Shown here in pieces: positions 7,792 to 15,373 of a DNA stretch of 64,000 nt (within the stretch, counting starts at the first letter, position 1; each line of letters starts with the position of its first letter). The DNA is from Cysteiniphilum halobium. GTDB lineage: Bacteria > Pseudomonadota > Gammaproteobacteria > Francisellales > Francisellaceae. The DNA is taken from NCBI RefSeq assembly GCF_003574425.1, contig NZ_QLIU01000017.1, forward strand, positions 25,428 through 89,427, in the 5' to 3' direction. A program made the translations under genes and the position numbers. The notes under the pieces were generated by a model. That model searched no databases, was not told the DNA's origin, and worked only from the letters and a program-made list of their open reading frames with translations.

Positions 7792-8715
7792 TTAGGCGAC
7801 AATCGTGTTTGATGGGATATTTTGGGGTTGACTTCCATTGTTCTTAGCTGATTCCTTAGCCTTAATCACTTTACGCATAAGCTGCGCGTGACTTTTGCCG
7901 ATTAGTACCTGATTATCTAACTTGGCAATATAGGCTTGCTCGATCTCGGAATCTTTGAAAATCTTTTTAACTTTCAGTAGCTCGGCTTGGTACATCTGAC
8001 AATCTTTGATAATGCTATCGTATGCTTTTAAACTGATGGTTAAATATTTGTTGTCGATGACTTCTAAGCCTGAGCCTAAAACTTCTGTTTTGTAGGTATG
8101 TGGCAATGTAAGCTCTGCCGTTTGATCATTGCAGCCTGTAAGGTTAAATTGATTACCAAAATTAAGGCTACCGAAAAGCACCTTGTATTTACCAGTATAC
8201 GCATAGCCTTTCAGCCTCGAAAAATAGATATGTGCTGCTGTATGCCAAAGTAATTCACGGTTAAATCGGTGATAGTGATAATTAACTAAATTGCTGTCAA
8301 TGTAACTTGTAATTACACTATTAACCATATTGTGATTGCTCGGTATCTCTTGGATTTCACTATCACCTAATTTTTTAATGGCTCGCATTAAATCCTCTTT
8401 AAGCACCGAATCTTGTAACGTCTTAACAAATTTAATCATGTATTTGTCATGATAATATTTTGCTATATCTGCATGATAGATTTGATCAACAGTATCAAAG
8501 TAGTTAGCAATATCTTTTCGCGATTCGTTGACTTCTTTATTGATGCGCTCTTTTTCTTTCTTTGTCATGCCGTTAGTATTGATATTACGCAATAGTGACA
8601 ACTTAAAAGCATCACAGTACGGTTGCCTTTTCTTGTAACCGCATATACCACTACAATGTAAATTACGGTTGTTAATGGTTATTTCTGCTCGATTTGCTTT
8701 GTTTTTGAATAACAT
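7792..8715 (-). CDS. Hypothetical protein, cysteine-rich N-terminus
   Basis: A 307-residue protein of unknown family. The N-terminus contains LHCSGICGYKKRQPYC, a possible metal-binding cluster. A lysine- and tyrosine-rich helical middle (YHADIAKYYHDKYMIKFVK) and a beta-rich central part (YKVLFGSLNFGNQFNLTG) follow. It lies downstream of the exonuclease gene in the same direction, separated by an inverted repeat. Possible involvement in plasmid DNA processing is suggested only by its neighbours. Confidence 0.5.
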   Translation of the reverse strand: MLFKNKANRAEITINNRNLHCSGICGYKKRQPYCDAFKLSLLRNINTNGMTKKEKERINKEVNESRKDIANYFDTVDQIYHADIAKYYHDKYMIKFVKTLQDSVLKEDLMRAIKKLGDSEIQEIPSNHNMVNSVITSYIDSNLVNYHYHRFNRELLWHTAAHIYFSRLKGYAYTGKYKVLFGSLNFGNQFNLTGCNDQTAELTLPHTYKTEVLGSGLEVIDNKYLTISLKAYDSIIKDCQMYQAELLKVKKIFKDSEIEQAYIAKLDNQVLIGKSHAQLMRKVIKAKESAKNNGSQPQNIPSNTIVA

Positions 8716-8747
8716 GGTTTGAATCCTCTTAAATTTTGTCTATGGTT

Positions 8748-8818
8748 AAGGTGTGTACTTGGGTTGATAAATAGACAGAGGCGTTTTATATCGATTTTCC
8801 TATCAAGTACACAACCTT
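8748..8818 (-). repeat. Inverted repeat in the gap between two minus-strand genes
   Basis: AAGGTGTGTACTTG (8748-8761) pairs with CAAGTACACAACCTT (8804-8818) with one bulged base, around a 42-base spacer. In the minus-strand transcript it would fold into a long stem between the exonuclease gene and the 307-residue gene, and may act in processing, stability or attenuation. Confidence 0.4.
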
Positions 8819-8844
8819 TTTATTTTTATTAATTGCCTAACTAT

Positions 8845-9669
8845 CTAAGCCACTAACTCGATCAAGTTCCCGCCATTGTAAGGCACGTTAAAATTGCCCC
8901 TTTCCCTTGTCTTAACAAAGATTTCTAACGCTTGGGTATACTTCCCCCTGCCCTGTTCGATTAAACCCTGTGATAGCTTATAAACGCCATAGTTGAATGG
9001 GGGGTTAGTTTCAATCGCAATAAAATAAAAATCAAAGTCTTTACCGTTTTTACCAGTGGCTTGCTTGAATCCATCAACGTAAAAGCTTGCTGATAGGTCA
9101 TAATGGTATTTTCTGGTGGTAAAGCTAAAATTAATATCATCCGCCAAGCTTGAGGTGGTCTTTAAGTCAACTATATAGCCCTGCTCAAGATTGATATAAT
9201 CCGCTCGCGCCTTACAATTTACCTTGCTTGCTTCATCTATCCAAAAAACCGATTGTTCAGCAACACCTTTATTTAGCAGCGTCCTGACTAACTCATTTTT
9301 TGCTAGATTGTGGCGCATTGTCTGCGCTTGCAAAAAATCATCGGTACTGACAAGCTGCCTTGCGCCTACCGTTTCGATTAACTCCTGATAATCCGCTTTG
9401 CCTTGCTTGGTGTTACGCTTGGGAATATCGGCAACCACGTATTCATCATCAAAGGTCTTAGGCTCCAGTACCAACGAATGAAACAGTGTACCAAACTTCA
9501 TCGCGGGCGTTGGCTCCATTTGATTTTGACGTTTGTAATTGTAAAGCCAAGGACTGATCAGCAAGTCTTTACAGTTGCTGGATGAAATAGGGTCGCTTGC
9601 GTGGTAGTCTTCATTGCTTAGGTTGTTGATGATTTTGTTTAATGGGTAGATTTTTTTAATATTACTCAT
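8845..9669 (-). CDS. RecE/exodeoxyribonuclease VIII-like PD-(D/E)XK exonuclease
   Basis: A 274-residue nuclease. The N-terminus (SNEDYHASDPISSSNCKDLL) is the usual opening of the DUF3799/RecE-like family. Other family landmarks are KFGTLFHSLVLEP (histidine 64), CKARADYI (aspartate 157) and the catalytic IVDLKTTSS (aspartate 168, lysine 170). These enzymes degrade one strand of duplex DNA to expose single strands for annealing-type recombination, and are common on phages and conjugative elements. The start overlaps the stop of a 75-residue gene by 4 bases, so the two are coupled. No RecT-type annealing protein is recognisable beside it. Confidence 0.8.
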   Translation of the reverse strand: MSNIKKIYPLNKIINNLSNEDYHASDPISSSNCKDLLISPWLYNYKRQNQMEPTPAMKFGTLFHSLVLEPKTFDDEYVVADIPKRNTKQGKADYQELIETVGARQLVSTDDFLQAQTMRHNLAKNELVRTLLNKGVAEQSVFWIDEASKVNCKARADYINLEQGYIVDLKTTSSLADDINFSFTTRKYHYDLSASFYVDGFKQATGKNGKDFDFYFIAIETNPPFNYGVYKLSQGLIEQGRGKYTQALEIFVKTRERGNFNVPYNGGNLIELVA

Positions 9670-9893
9670 GCTAAGAATCCTCCCATGTTACTCACGTCAC
9701 GCTTTAAATACGGCAATATCGATACAACCGTATCCTTTTTGCTGTCATTGCCATTTTTAAGGACGCTGACGCTGTTTTTAGCGTCTTTCTTGATGTTGTG
9801 CCTATCCCACTTGATAACGCTGATTGTACGCGATTTAAGACTGCTTTGTTTTGCGGTGATATTTTTGCTTTTGATTTTTGATCTAAAAAACAT
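9666..9893 (-). CDS. Hypothetical small basic protein coupled to the exonuclease
   Basis: A 75-residue very basic protein (MFFRSKIKSKNITAKQSSLK at the start). The ATG at 9893 has a GGGAG ribosome-binding sequence, and the stop overlaps the exonuclease start (ATGA). Other frames are open over this region, but only this one has both features. High lysine/arginine content suggests nucleic-acid binding. Family unknown. Confidence 0.5.
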   Translation of the reverse strand: MFFRSKIKSKNITAKQSSLKSRTISVIKWDRHNIKKDAKNSVSVLKNGNDSKKDTVVSILPYLKRDVSNMGGFLA

Positions 9894-9966
9894 GATGACT
9901 TGCTCCCTGTGCCTGTAGCACACGTTAAAAATTTCACTGTATTTTGTTGTTTAAATAACGCTTAAA

Positions 9967-10641
9967 CTAAGCGGCTTCTTGTCCTTGTTCGACTAACTCA
10001 AAGTGCCATAGTCGGTACTGGTGATTCCCTTTGCTTTTCTTGGTCTCGCCTTTGGATACTTGAATTTTTAACTGTGGGAGTTGGGTTATTTTGCCTTGAA
10101 GTTTTAGCTGATAAAAGAAACCGCTGACCCTTGATACACTGGTAGGGGATATGGATAGCACCACTAATTTTTTATTGTGCTTATCATTGGTGTGAAGTTG
10201 CACGAGTACGTCGAGATACCGCTTCACTATCGGTTTTCTACCCTCTTCTGCCATTTTAGCAATGAAGTGCTTTAACGGCTCTCCAACTGTTGTAACAATG
10301 CCATCTGGGGAGTATTTAACGTCGCTATAGTTGTCATCGTCTGCATCACTTAAAACGTGCTTTTCAGTGGTCTTGATCACCGTAACAATGAAGCTGTTAG
10401 GGTTATAATCAGGATCGGCTTTCATTTCAAAAGCATTTCCCTTTAGCGATATAAGGGGAAAACTGGCATAGTCAAACGCTAAGCCGTCTAAGCCAAGCTC
10501 GGCTAATTCTTGCTTGATTGTGTCCTTGCTAAAGGCTGTTTCCGTGGTGATTGTGGGTTGATTGGTTGGGTTGTCTTTCGTTACTGTGACATTTGTTTGT
10601 TCGTTTTGTGGGTTTGTAACTGCTGTTGTGTTCTGTTCCAT
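9967..10641 (-). CDS. Putative single-strand DNA-binding or annealing-type protein, unrecognised family
   Basis: A 224-residue protein. After a 45-residue low-complexity N/T/Q-rich start comes a compact domain beginning FDYASFPLISLKGNAFEM and continuing with FIVTVIKTTEKHVLSD and VLVQLHTNDKHNKKLVVLSI, mostly beta strands. The pattern is reminiscent of OB-like ssDNA-binding proteins of phages and plasmids. Position upstream of the exonuclease, where RecT or an SSB would normally sit, supports that idea. It does not read as RecT, Erf or Redβ. Function is therefore inference. Confidence 0.5.
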   Translation of the reverse strand: MEQNTTAVTNPQNEQTNVTVTKDNPTNQPTITTETAFSKDTIKQELAELGLDGLAFDYASFPLISLKGNAFEMKADPDYNPNSFIVTVIKTTEKHVLSDADDDNYSDVKYSPDGIVTTVGEPLKHFIAKMAEEGRKPIVKRYLDVLVQLHTNDKHNKKLVVLSISPTSVSRVSGFFYQLKLQGKITQLPQLKIQVSKGETKKSKGNHQYRLWHFELVEQGQEAA

Positions 10642-10700
10642 TGTGAAATTCCTTAATTGATTGATTAACTTAGGCTGTTAATATGGTTGATTACTGATAA

Positions 10701-11072
10701 TTACCACCAAGAAAAATAAACAAGACTTTCACCTTTGCTTAAAATTTCCCTAGCTTTTGCAATAAATTCTAAATCTTCGTTGATGTGTTCTGGTTCAGAT
10801 TCACCAAAAAAATAGCCAGTGGTATAAGGCAATCCTTTTTGATTAACGATTTTTTCAAGTTGGTTTATGTCGTCTGTTGTAACTTCCACGTAATTGCAAT
10901 TAAATTCTTCACTATCACCGCCTTTGTTGCGGTAAAGACGTTCAAACCATCCATGTAAATTAGGATGTTTGCGCCAATAAAAAACCCCCTCTAGTTTTTT
11001 CTCATCGATGACGTTTACAGCATTATTGATATTTTCCTTACTGGTTTTGTAAGCGTACATATCTAATCCCAT
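10701..11072 (-). CDS. Phage/plasmid-type hypothetical protein (MGLDMYAY family)
   Basis: A 123-residue protein starting MGLDMYAYKTSKEN, an opening shared by a widespread family of small phage and plasmid proteins of unknown function. The ATG at 11072 is selected because the AGGAG ribosome-binding sequence lies inside the longer frame starting at 11093. Conserved-looking features are FYWRKHPNLHGWFERLY and GYFFGESEPE. It lies upstream of the recombination genes in the same direction. Confidence 0.55.
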   Translation of the reverse strand: MGLDMYAYKTSKENINNAVNVIDEKKLEGVFYWRKHPNLHGWFERLYRNKGGDSEEFNCNYVEVTTDDINQLEKIVNQKGLPYTTGYFFGESEPEHINEDLEFIAKAREILSKGESLVYFSWW

Positions 11073-11205
11073 GACAAAAATTCTCCTATACAAAATTGTG
11101 TTAATGCCCTTTTGTGGTTAGGTTAAAAGGACGGTTTAACGATGGTTGTTTTGTTGATTGTGACTTTTATGCCAACAGTGGCAGAATTAACTGATCTAAT
11201 CTCTG

Positions 11206-11316
11206 TTATATTGCCTCTGATCTAGTAATGACTTCATCAACATAACTGTTGCTTGATTGTATAGGGGATTGATTATTTTGATTTGTCGTGTTGACAGATT
11301 GAGTAATATTTGACAT
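11206..11316 (-). CDS. Very small ORF (36 aa), uncertain
   Basis: Starts MSNITQSVNTTNQ, rich in asparagine, serine and threonine, with a GAGG sequence upstream of the ATG. The composition resembles the N-terminus of the 224-residue protein encoded nearby. It could be a real leader peptide-like gene or a chance frame. Confidence 0.25.
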   Translation of the reverse strand: MSNITQSVNTTNQNNQSPIQSSNSYVDEVITRSEAI

Positions 11317-11334
11317 ATTATAACCTCATTGCTT

Positions 11335-11385
11335 AAAAGGTGACTTATCTAAATTTTGCGGTTCGGATAGTCGCCTTTTTTGTTG
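11335..11385. terminator. Stem-loop with T-tail
   Basis: AAAAGGTGACTTATC (11335-11349) pairs with GATAGTCGCCTTTT (11366-11379) with one mismatch/wobble and one bulge, followed by T residues on the plus strand. No plus-strand gene ends here. On the minus strand it would be a leader structure ahead of the small ORF at 11316. Confidence 0.4.
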
Positions 11386-11768
11386 TCCTTAAAAAATAAA
11401 TGCTTAAATATTTTACAACTCTAAGCGTTAGTTGATGCCTTAATTAAGCATGTGGTTATTATACCAAAACGACAGAAAAAAGCAAGCATAAAGCTATATT
11501 TTATAAGGGGTTTAGCGATATTTATTTGTTATTTTTGAGGCGTTTTTTCTGGTCAAAATCTTTAAATTGTGATAGCATAGTACGTACTAATGGGAGTGTG
11601 TGCGCTCGTTTCGGATTCCCCCCGCTTGGCTAACAACACCAACCTTGACCCCTTAATCAAAACCAACCACTTTTGATTATATTTCATACTCCGCAAATTT
11701 TTCACTGCAACAAGCAAAGGAGATATGTGCAACGTAAGTTGCGTTGAATATTAGCGTGTCCGTAACAG
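11386..11768. other. Gene-free stretch
   Basis: About 380 bases with no supported gene. Noted inside: GTACGTAC near 11581, a C-run near 11620 and the short inverted repeat GCAAC-GTAA-GTTGC near 11728. A second candidate transfer or replication site cannot be excluded, but nothing here is diagnostic. Confidence 0.3.
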
Positions 11769-11921
11769 TTATCTGATCACCTCAAATAACCTAAACCAAC
11801 GACAGCGCAAGCATAACATTAAATAACGATAACCTTGTTTGTGGCTCCCGATACAAATACGCTTCACCGAATCCTTGGCACGTTTGCATCGGTCACATTT
11901 GACTTTAAAATTTGACTTCAT
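11769..11921 (-). CDS. Small zinc-ribbon-like protein (50 aa)
   Basis: A 50-residue basic protein with two cysteine pairs, KCDRCKRA (C9, C12) and LCLRCRWF (C37, C40), the layout of a minimal zinc ribbon. The ATG lies 3 bases after the stop of the Rpn nuclease gene, so it would be translated by reinitiation; no separate ribosome-binding site is visible. It may bind DNA or a protein partner. Confidence 0.5.
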   Translation of the reverse strand: MKSNFKVKCDRCKRAKDSVKRICIGSHKQGYRYLMLCLRCRWFRLFEVIR

Positions 11922-11924
11922 GGA

Positions 11925-12869
11925 TTAGTGTTGCGTTTTACTATCCACTTCTTTTTTAAGCTTAAGTACCGTATCAAGGTCGAGTCCAGTACCCTTGACA
12001 ACATGATCAACAGATACACCCATGCCTAAAAAATTACGTGCCGTTTCCTGTTTCTCAAGAAAACGCCCTTGCTGCATACCTTGCTGCTGCGCTTTTTCTT
12101 CCCACTGTTGCCTTAAAGTCATAATATCAACCCCTGTTAAGTTGTCTAATTTCTTTAACGTCTCACTTGCTACATACTCTGAATCTAAATCCAAACTCAT
12201 AAGCAAATTAACAAACGCTTTTTTAAAATCTTTACCATCAAAATAATTAGCAAGTTCAGGGTGTGATTCCAATAACTCTACTAATCGCTTGGCAAGTTCT
12301 TTATCTCTTGCGTATTTTAGCACCAATTCAAAGAAAAACCTAAACCCTTGTTTGGCAATTTCATCATCACTCATCACGGTTAGGTCAATTAGCCTTATAT
12401 CATTAAATGCATATTTCTGTGCCAGTGTTTTGCTCTCGAAACAATTAAAAATACTAACGCTATGCGGGTAATTTTCTTTTGTACCATGATAAAGCAAAAT
12501 TGGCATAACAATAGGTAACTTGTCATTGCCCTTGGCTAAGTGCTTTTCCATTATCCTAATGACATACTTATGGAATCTAAAAGGCAAAAGATCATGCCCC
12601 TTTAAACCACTCTCATGCTCTATCAACAAATAGATATAGGCTTGTTTGCCTTTAATGGGAATACTCCAAAGCACATCGCTAATTAACTTCCTAAGCTCAG
12701 GATCAATATGCTCACTGGGTTCAAGCTGCATTTTGTCAAACTCAGCAAGATTAGATAACTCTTGCGGTAATATTTGCCTAATCAATTCTTCGGCAATATC
12801 TCGTTGCTCAAGGTTAAATTTGACAAATTCATCATACTTGGGTTTGCTAAGGTCTTTTTTCTTTGTCAC
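11925..12869 (-). CDS. Rpn-family recombination-promoting nuclease (YhgA-like, PD-(D/E)XK)
   Basis: A 314-residue protein matching the Rpn/YhgA family throughout: LRKLISDVLWSIPIKGKQAY, YIYLLIEHESGLKG, LPFRFHKYVIRIMEKHL and LPIVMPILLYHGTKEN, with a C-terminal QQQGMQQGRF tail ending in a short helix-turn-helix-like segment. The nuclease core is D65 and the E84-H85-E86 strand; most relatives have EHQ at this point, so the last catalytic position differs here. Rpn proteins are DNA endonucleases found on mobile elements that promote RecA-independent recombination or act in phage defence. Upstream genes at 12879-13954 run in the same direction. Confidence 0.85.
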   Translation of the reverse strand: MTKKKDLSKPKYDEFVKFNLEQRDIAEELIRQILPQELSNLAEFDKMQLEPSEHIDPELRKLISDVLWSIPIKGKQAYIYLLIEHESGLKGHDLLPFRFHKYVIRIMEKHLAKGNDKLPIVMPILLYHGTKENYPHSVSIFNCFESKTLAQKYAFNDIRLIDLTVMSDDEIAKQGFRFFFELVLKYARDKELAKRLVELLESHPELANYFDGKDFKKAFVNLLMSLDLDSEYVASETLKKLDNLTGVDIMTLRQQWEEKAQQQGMQQGRFLEKQETARNFLGMGVSVDHVVKGTGLDLDTVLKLKKEVDSKTQH

Positions 12870-12878
12870 TGTAACGCC

Positions 12879-13214
12879 CTATTCGTTATCACTAAAATAC
12901 TCATCAATCCCCTTTCGCACCAACGGATAATCAAAACCCTTGTTTAGCAAATATTTTAACAGCTTTTGCTTCTTGTCATAATCCGTTTTGCCTTTGATTA
13001 ATGGGTACTTAGCACTAATTCTGCGTAGGATGTTATTAAGCTGCTGTGCTTCGTCAACGACAACTAACTTGTCAATCATGCTTTGCGGTGTTGCTTTCTT
13101 TTTGAGCTTATCAATCAATGCACCAGTTGAAATATCTTGGTTACTTTCAATAATACGCCTTGCTTTGTTTTCCAGTAGCATGTTGTCGGTAATATTGGCG
13201 TTGTCTAGGCTCAT
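12879..13214 (-). CDS. Hypothetical protein with RecX-like C-terminal repeat
   Basis: A 111-residue helical protein. The C-terminal segment KQKLLKYLLNKGFDYPLVRK resembles the three-helix repeat of RecX-type RecA regulators (kRGFsyd.i). No overall match is claimed; full RecX is longer and has several repeats. The start has a weak AAGG/GAG upstream sequence. It ends 9 bases before the Rpn start, suggesting an operon. Confidence 0.5.
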   Translation of the reverse strand: MSLDNANITDNMLLENKARRIIESNQDISTGALIDKLKKKATPQSMIDKLVVVDEAQQLNNILRRISAKYPLIKGKTDYDKKQKLLKYLLNKGFDYPLVRKGIDEYFSDNE

Positions 13215-13224
13215 TTCTCAAACC

Positions 13225-13773
13225 TTATTTGATTGGAACAACTTTATTGTCTAATGCTTTTAAATTCATATGTACATGCTCGCATAATGAATCAAGAATA
13301 TTATGTACATCGCCTAAACCGCAAAATTTTTGATTTAACAAATTAGCAAGTAAACATTCAACTCCTCTTAATAACATTTCTGGCTTGCGCATTGTTTCAG
13401 GTAACTCATGAATCGAGCTAAACAGCGTTGTTGACAGCTCTTGACCTAAATAGTTCATGCCATTTTCAAAGTCATTTTCCTTGATATCTGAAACTGAATA
13501 CTTAACACCACCTGATGCTTGTTTTTTTCGTATATTTTTAAGCCCACCCTGCTGTATAGCGGCTTCCGCTTCCTTGTACAGCACATACGAGGCACCCTCT
13601 TGGTTTAATTCTAAAAGGTCAGCTACCGCTGAAACGCACCCCGCTAATACAATCGCCATTATTGGTATAGATTCAGCTGTTTTATTTTTACCTTCATCAA
13701 CTAGGTTAACCATTTCACCAAGCTTTTTTAATACCTCAAATTGTAATGCTTGAATTTGCTTTTGATTGCTCAT
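13225..13773 (-). CDS. Hypothetical protein
   Basis: A 182-residue, mostly helical protein of unknown family. A hydrophobic stretch (SIPIMAIVLAGCVSAVADLL, residues 35-54) looks buried rather than membrane-spanning. It lies 10 bases upstream of the RecX-like small gene, in the probable Rpn operon. Confidence 0.5.
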   Translation of the reverse strand: MSNQKQIQALQFEVLKKLGEMVNLVDEGKNKTAESIPIMAIVLAGCVSAVADLLELNQEGASYVLYKEAEAAIQQGGLKNIRKKQASGGVKYSVSDIKENDFENGMNYLGQELSTTLFSSIHELPETMRKPEMLLRGVECLLANLLNQKFCGLGDVHNILDSLCEHVHMNLKALDNKVVPIK

Positions 13774-13819
13774 ATCTCATGCCTTAATTTTTGAAATTCC
13801 ATAAATTAGAGCTAATAAT

Positions 13820-13954
13820 TTACCACTTAACTACTCGCTGCAAATGATCTATTTCGTTTTCAGTCATGCCTAACATTTTTGCTATAACTGACTTTGGCAT
13901 ACCGTCTTTAATCATGTCGTATGCTTCATTGATTTTGTCTGTTTTATTTTCCAT
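13820..13954 (-). CDS. Small protein (44 aa) with helix-turn-helix-like C-terminus
   Basis: Starts MENKTDKINEAYDMIKDGMP and continues KSVIAKMLGMTENEIDHLQ, a pattern seen at the C-terminal end of Rpn/YhgA nucleases and in small DNA-binding proteins. AAGGA precedes the ATG at good distance. It may be a free-standing version of the Rpn tail, encoded in the same direction upstream of the Rpn operon. Confidence 0.5.
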   Translation of the reverse strand: MENKTDKINEAYDMIKDGMPKSVIAKMLGMTENEIDHLQRVVKW

Positions 13955-13991
13955 GTGCGCTATCCTTGTTATTGTTAGGTAGTCGTTGATC

Positions 13992-14255
13992 TTACCTTAT
14001 CGGCTCCCTTCTCTCAACTACCATTACAAAATCATTGCTATAACCGTTGTCATCTCTGGTTTCCTTAAGCCAATCCGCAACCGCATCGTGCAAGTCGTAG
14101 GTTTCCTTGGCTTTGGCAAGGTTAGATATGCCGACAGTGACGCTGCATCTTTCGATGTAGGTATTGGTGTCGTTGGGTTTGGTGAAGTCACAGCGTAGGT
14201 GACAACGCCATGATTTTATTTTGCCTGATTTTTTGCGGGGTTTTTTAGTTGGCAT
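13992..14255 (-). CDS. Hypothetical protein overlapping the restriction specificity gene
   Basis: An 87-residue protein with a very basic start (MPTKKPRKKSGKIKSWRCHL) and a middle of beta strands (CSVTVGIS). It overlaps the end of the specificity-subunit gene by 11 bases in the same direction. Family not recognised; its position suggests a controller or accessory of the restriction system, which is inference. Confidence 0.45.
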   Translation of the reverse strand: MPTKKPRKKSGKIKSWRCHLRCDFTKPNDTNTYIERCSVTVGISNLAKAKETYDLHDAVADWLKETRDDNGYSNDFVMVVERREPIR

Positions 14256-15372
14256 GTTTGGCTATTTTTCTATCAAGATATGATTTCATTTTTTCTAGTC
14301 GTTTATATTCAAAGTTTTTAACGTAGGATTCCATATATTCATAATCAGGGACTTTTTTATTTCTAGATGGCAATAAAACATTCTCATTACTTAATCTTTT
14401 GCCATTTCTTTTATATCCAAAATTGTATTTTCCCCTTACTTGATCAGCTATAGTTGTGATAAATGTACCTATATATTTATTTAATCTTTTATTATATCCA
14501 ACAGATATATCTGACGTTGCAATAAACTCTTCAGATTTATAAACAGAATACCCCATTGAGCCTTCACCATTTCTAATAAAAGCAATCGCATTCCCTTTAT
14601 GTAATAGCGACTCTACTTTATCCACTTGGCATAGAACAGCATTATTAAGGTTTGTAGCCCCTAAATAATTTACTCCTACATTTGATTTAATTAAATGATT
14701 TAAACCTTTTGATTTCCCTTGAGAAAGCGTAAACAACTCCCCTATTTTAAATATACTCCATTCAACTTCTTTCAGTGGCTTAATATTCTGCTTAGGTGAT
14801 TCTAATAATTTAGAATCTAAAAAATTCTTATAGTTGATCAGTTTTCCTCTATATTTTTCCTTTATGTATTGCTCCATAAAATCATAATCAGGTTGACCAT
14901 TTATACTTTTTGGCAAAATAATTTTTGACTTAATCATTCTTGATGGTCTCCATTTGCGCGCATATTCAAAACATACTTTCTGCTTCTCAATAGCACATAT
15001 CAAAAACATAGCTAAATGACCATTTAGATTCTTGTTCTTCAAATATAAAGGATTAATATCATGGCTACATGTAAAGTCATGGGGTTGATAATAAGCATAA
15101 CCTACAGAACCATTATTTGTTACAGCTATACAATTTCCTTTGAATATTTTTTGATCTAAAATTTCATTATTACCATAGCCTAATTTTGAGCTGTTTTTAA
15201 TATCATTAATCGAATAAAATGAAGTAACACCGTTATTGCTTGCTGTAGCGCCTAAAAATGGGATTTTTTTTATAATGTTACCGCCTTTTGGCTTCTTATT
15301 ATAAAAACCTTTTTTTATATCAAAAATATCAGTAAATAAAAACTCTTTCCATTCTCGTGATTTAAGGCTCAT
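14245..15372 (-). CDS. Specificity (S/B) subunit of a BcgI-like or type I restriction-modification system
   Basis: A 375-residue protein with the two-fold architecture of S subunits. Two target-recognition domains each begin with a W-K/S-x-F-x-(I/L)-x-(D/E) type opening (REWKEFLFTDIFDIKKG near residue 6; VEWSIFKIGELFTLSQGKSKG near 205). Each contains the same landmarks, IPFLGATASNNGV / VNYLGATNLNNAV and CIAVTNNGSVGYAYY / AIAFIRNGEGSMGYS. Each ends in a helical spacer (DYDFMEQYIKEKYRGKL; DYEYMESYVKNFEYKRL). It reads the target sequence for the methylase/nuclease encoded just upstream; the two genes are 1 base apart. Confidence 0.85.
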   Translation of the reverse strand: MSLKSREWKEFLFTDIFDIKKGFYNKKPKGGNIIKKIPFLGATASNNGVTSFYSINDIKNSSKLGYGNNEILDQKIFKGNCIAVTNNGSVGYAYYQPHDFTCSHDINPLYLKNKNLNGHLAMFLICAIEKQKVCFEYARKWRPSRMIKSKIILPKSINGQPDYDFMEQYIKEKYRGKLINYKNFLDSKLLESPKQNIKPLKEVEWSIFKIGELFTLSQGKSKGLNHLIKSNVGVNYLGATNLNNAVLCQVDKVESLLHKGNAIAFIRNGEGSMGYSVYKSEEFIATSDISVGYNKRLNKYIGTFITTIADQVRGKYNFGYKRNGKRLSNENVLLPSRNKKVPDYEYMESYVKNFEYKRLEKMKSYLDRKIAKHAN

Positions 15373-15373
15373 T

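Noticed and set aside
9704..9937. Alternative 77-residue minus-strand frame over the small gene between exonuclease and the 224-residue gene
   Set aside because: It lacks the ribosome-binding site and the ATGA overlap with the exonuclease shown by the frame ending at 9666.
9967..10641. Assignment as RecT
   Set aside because: Position suggests it, but the sequence lacks RecT-like motifs and reads as a beta-rich OB-like domain instead.
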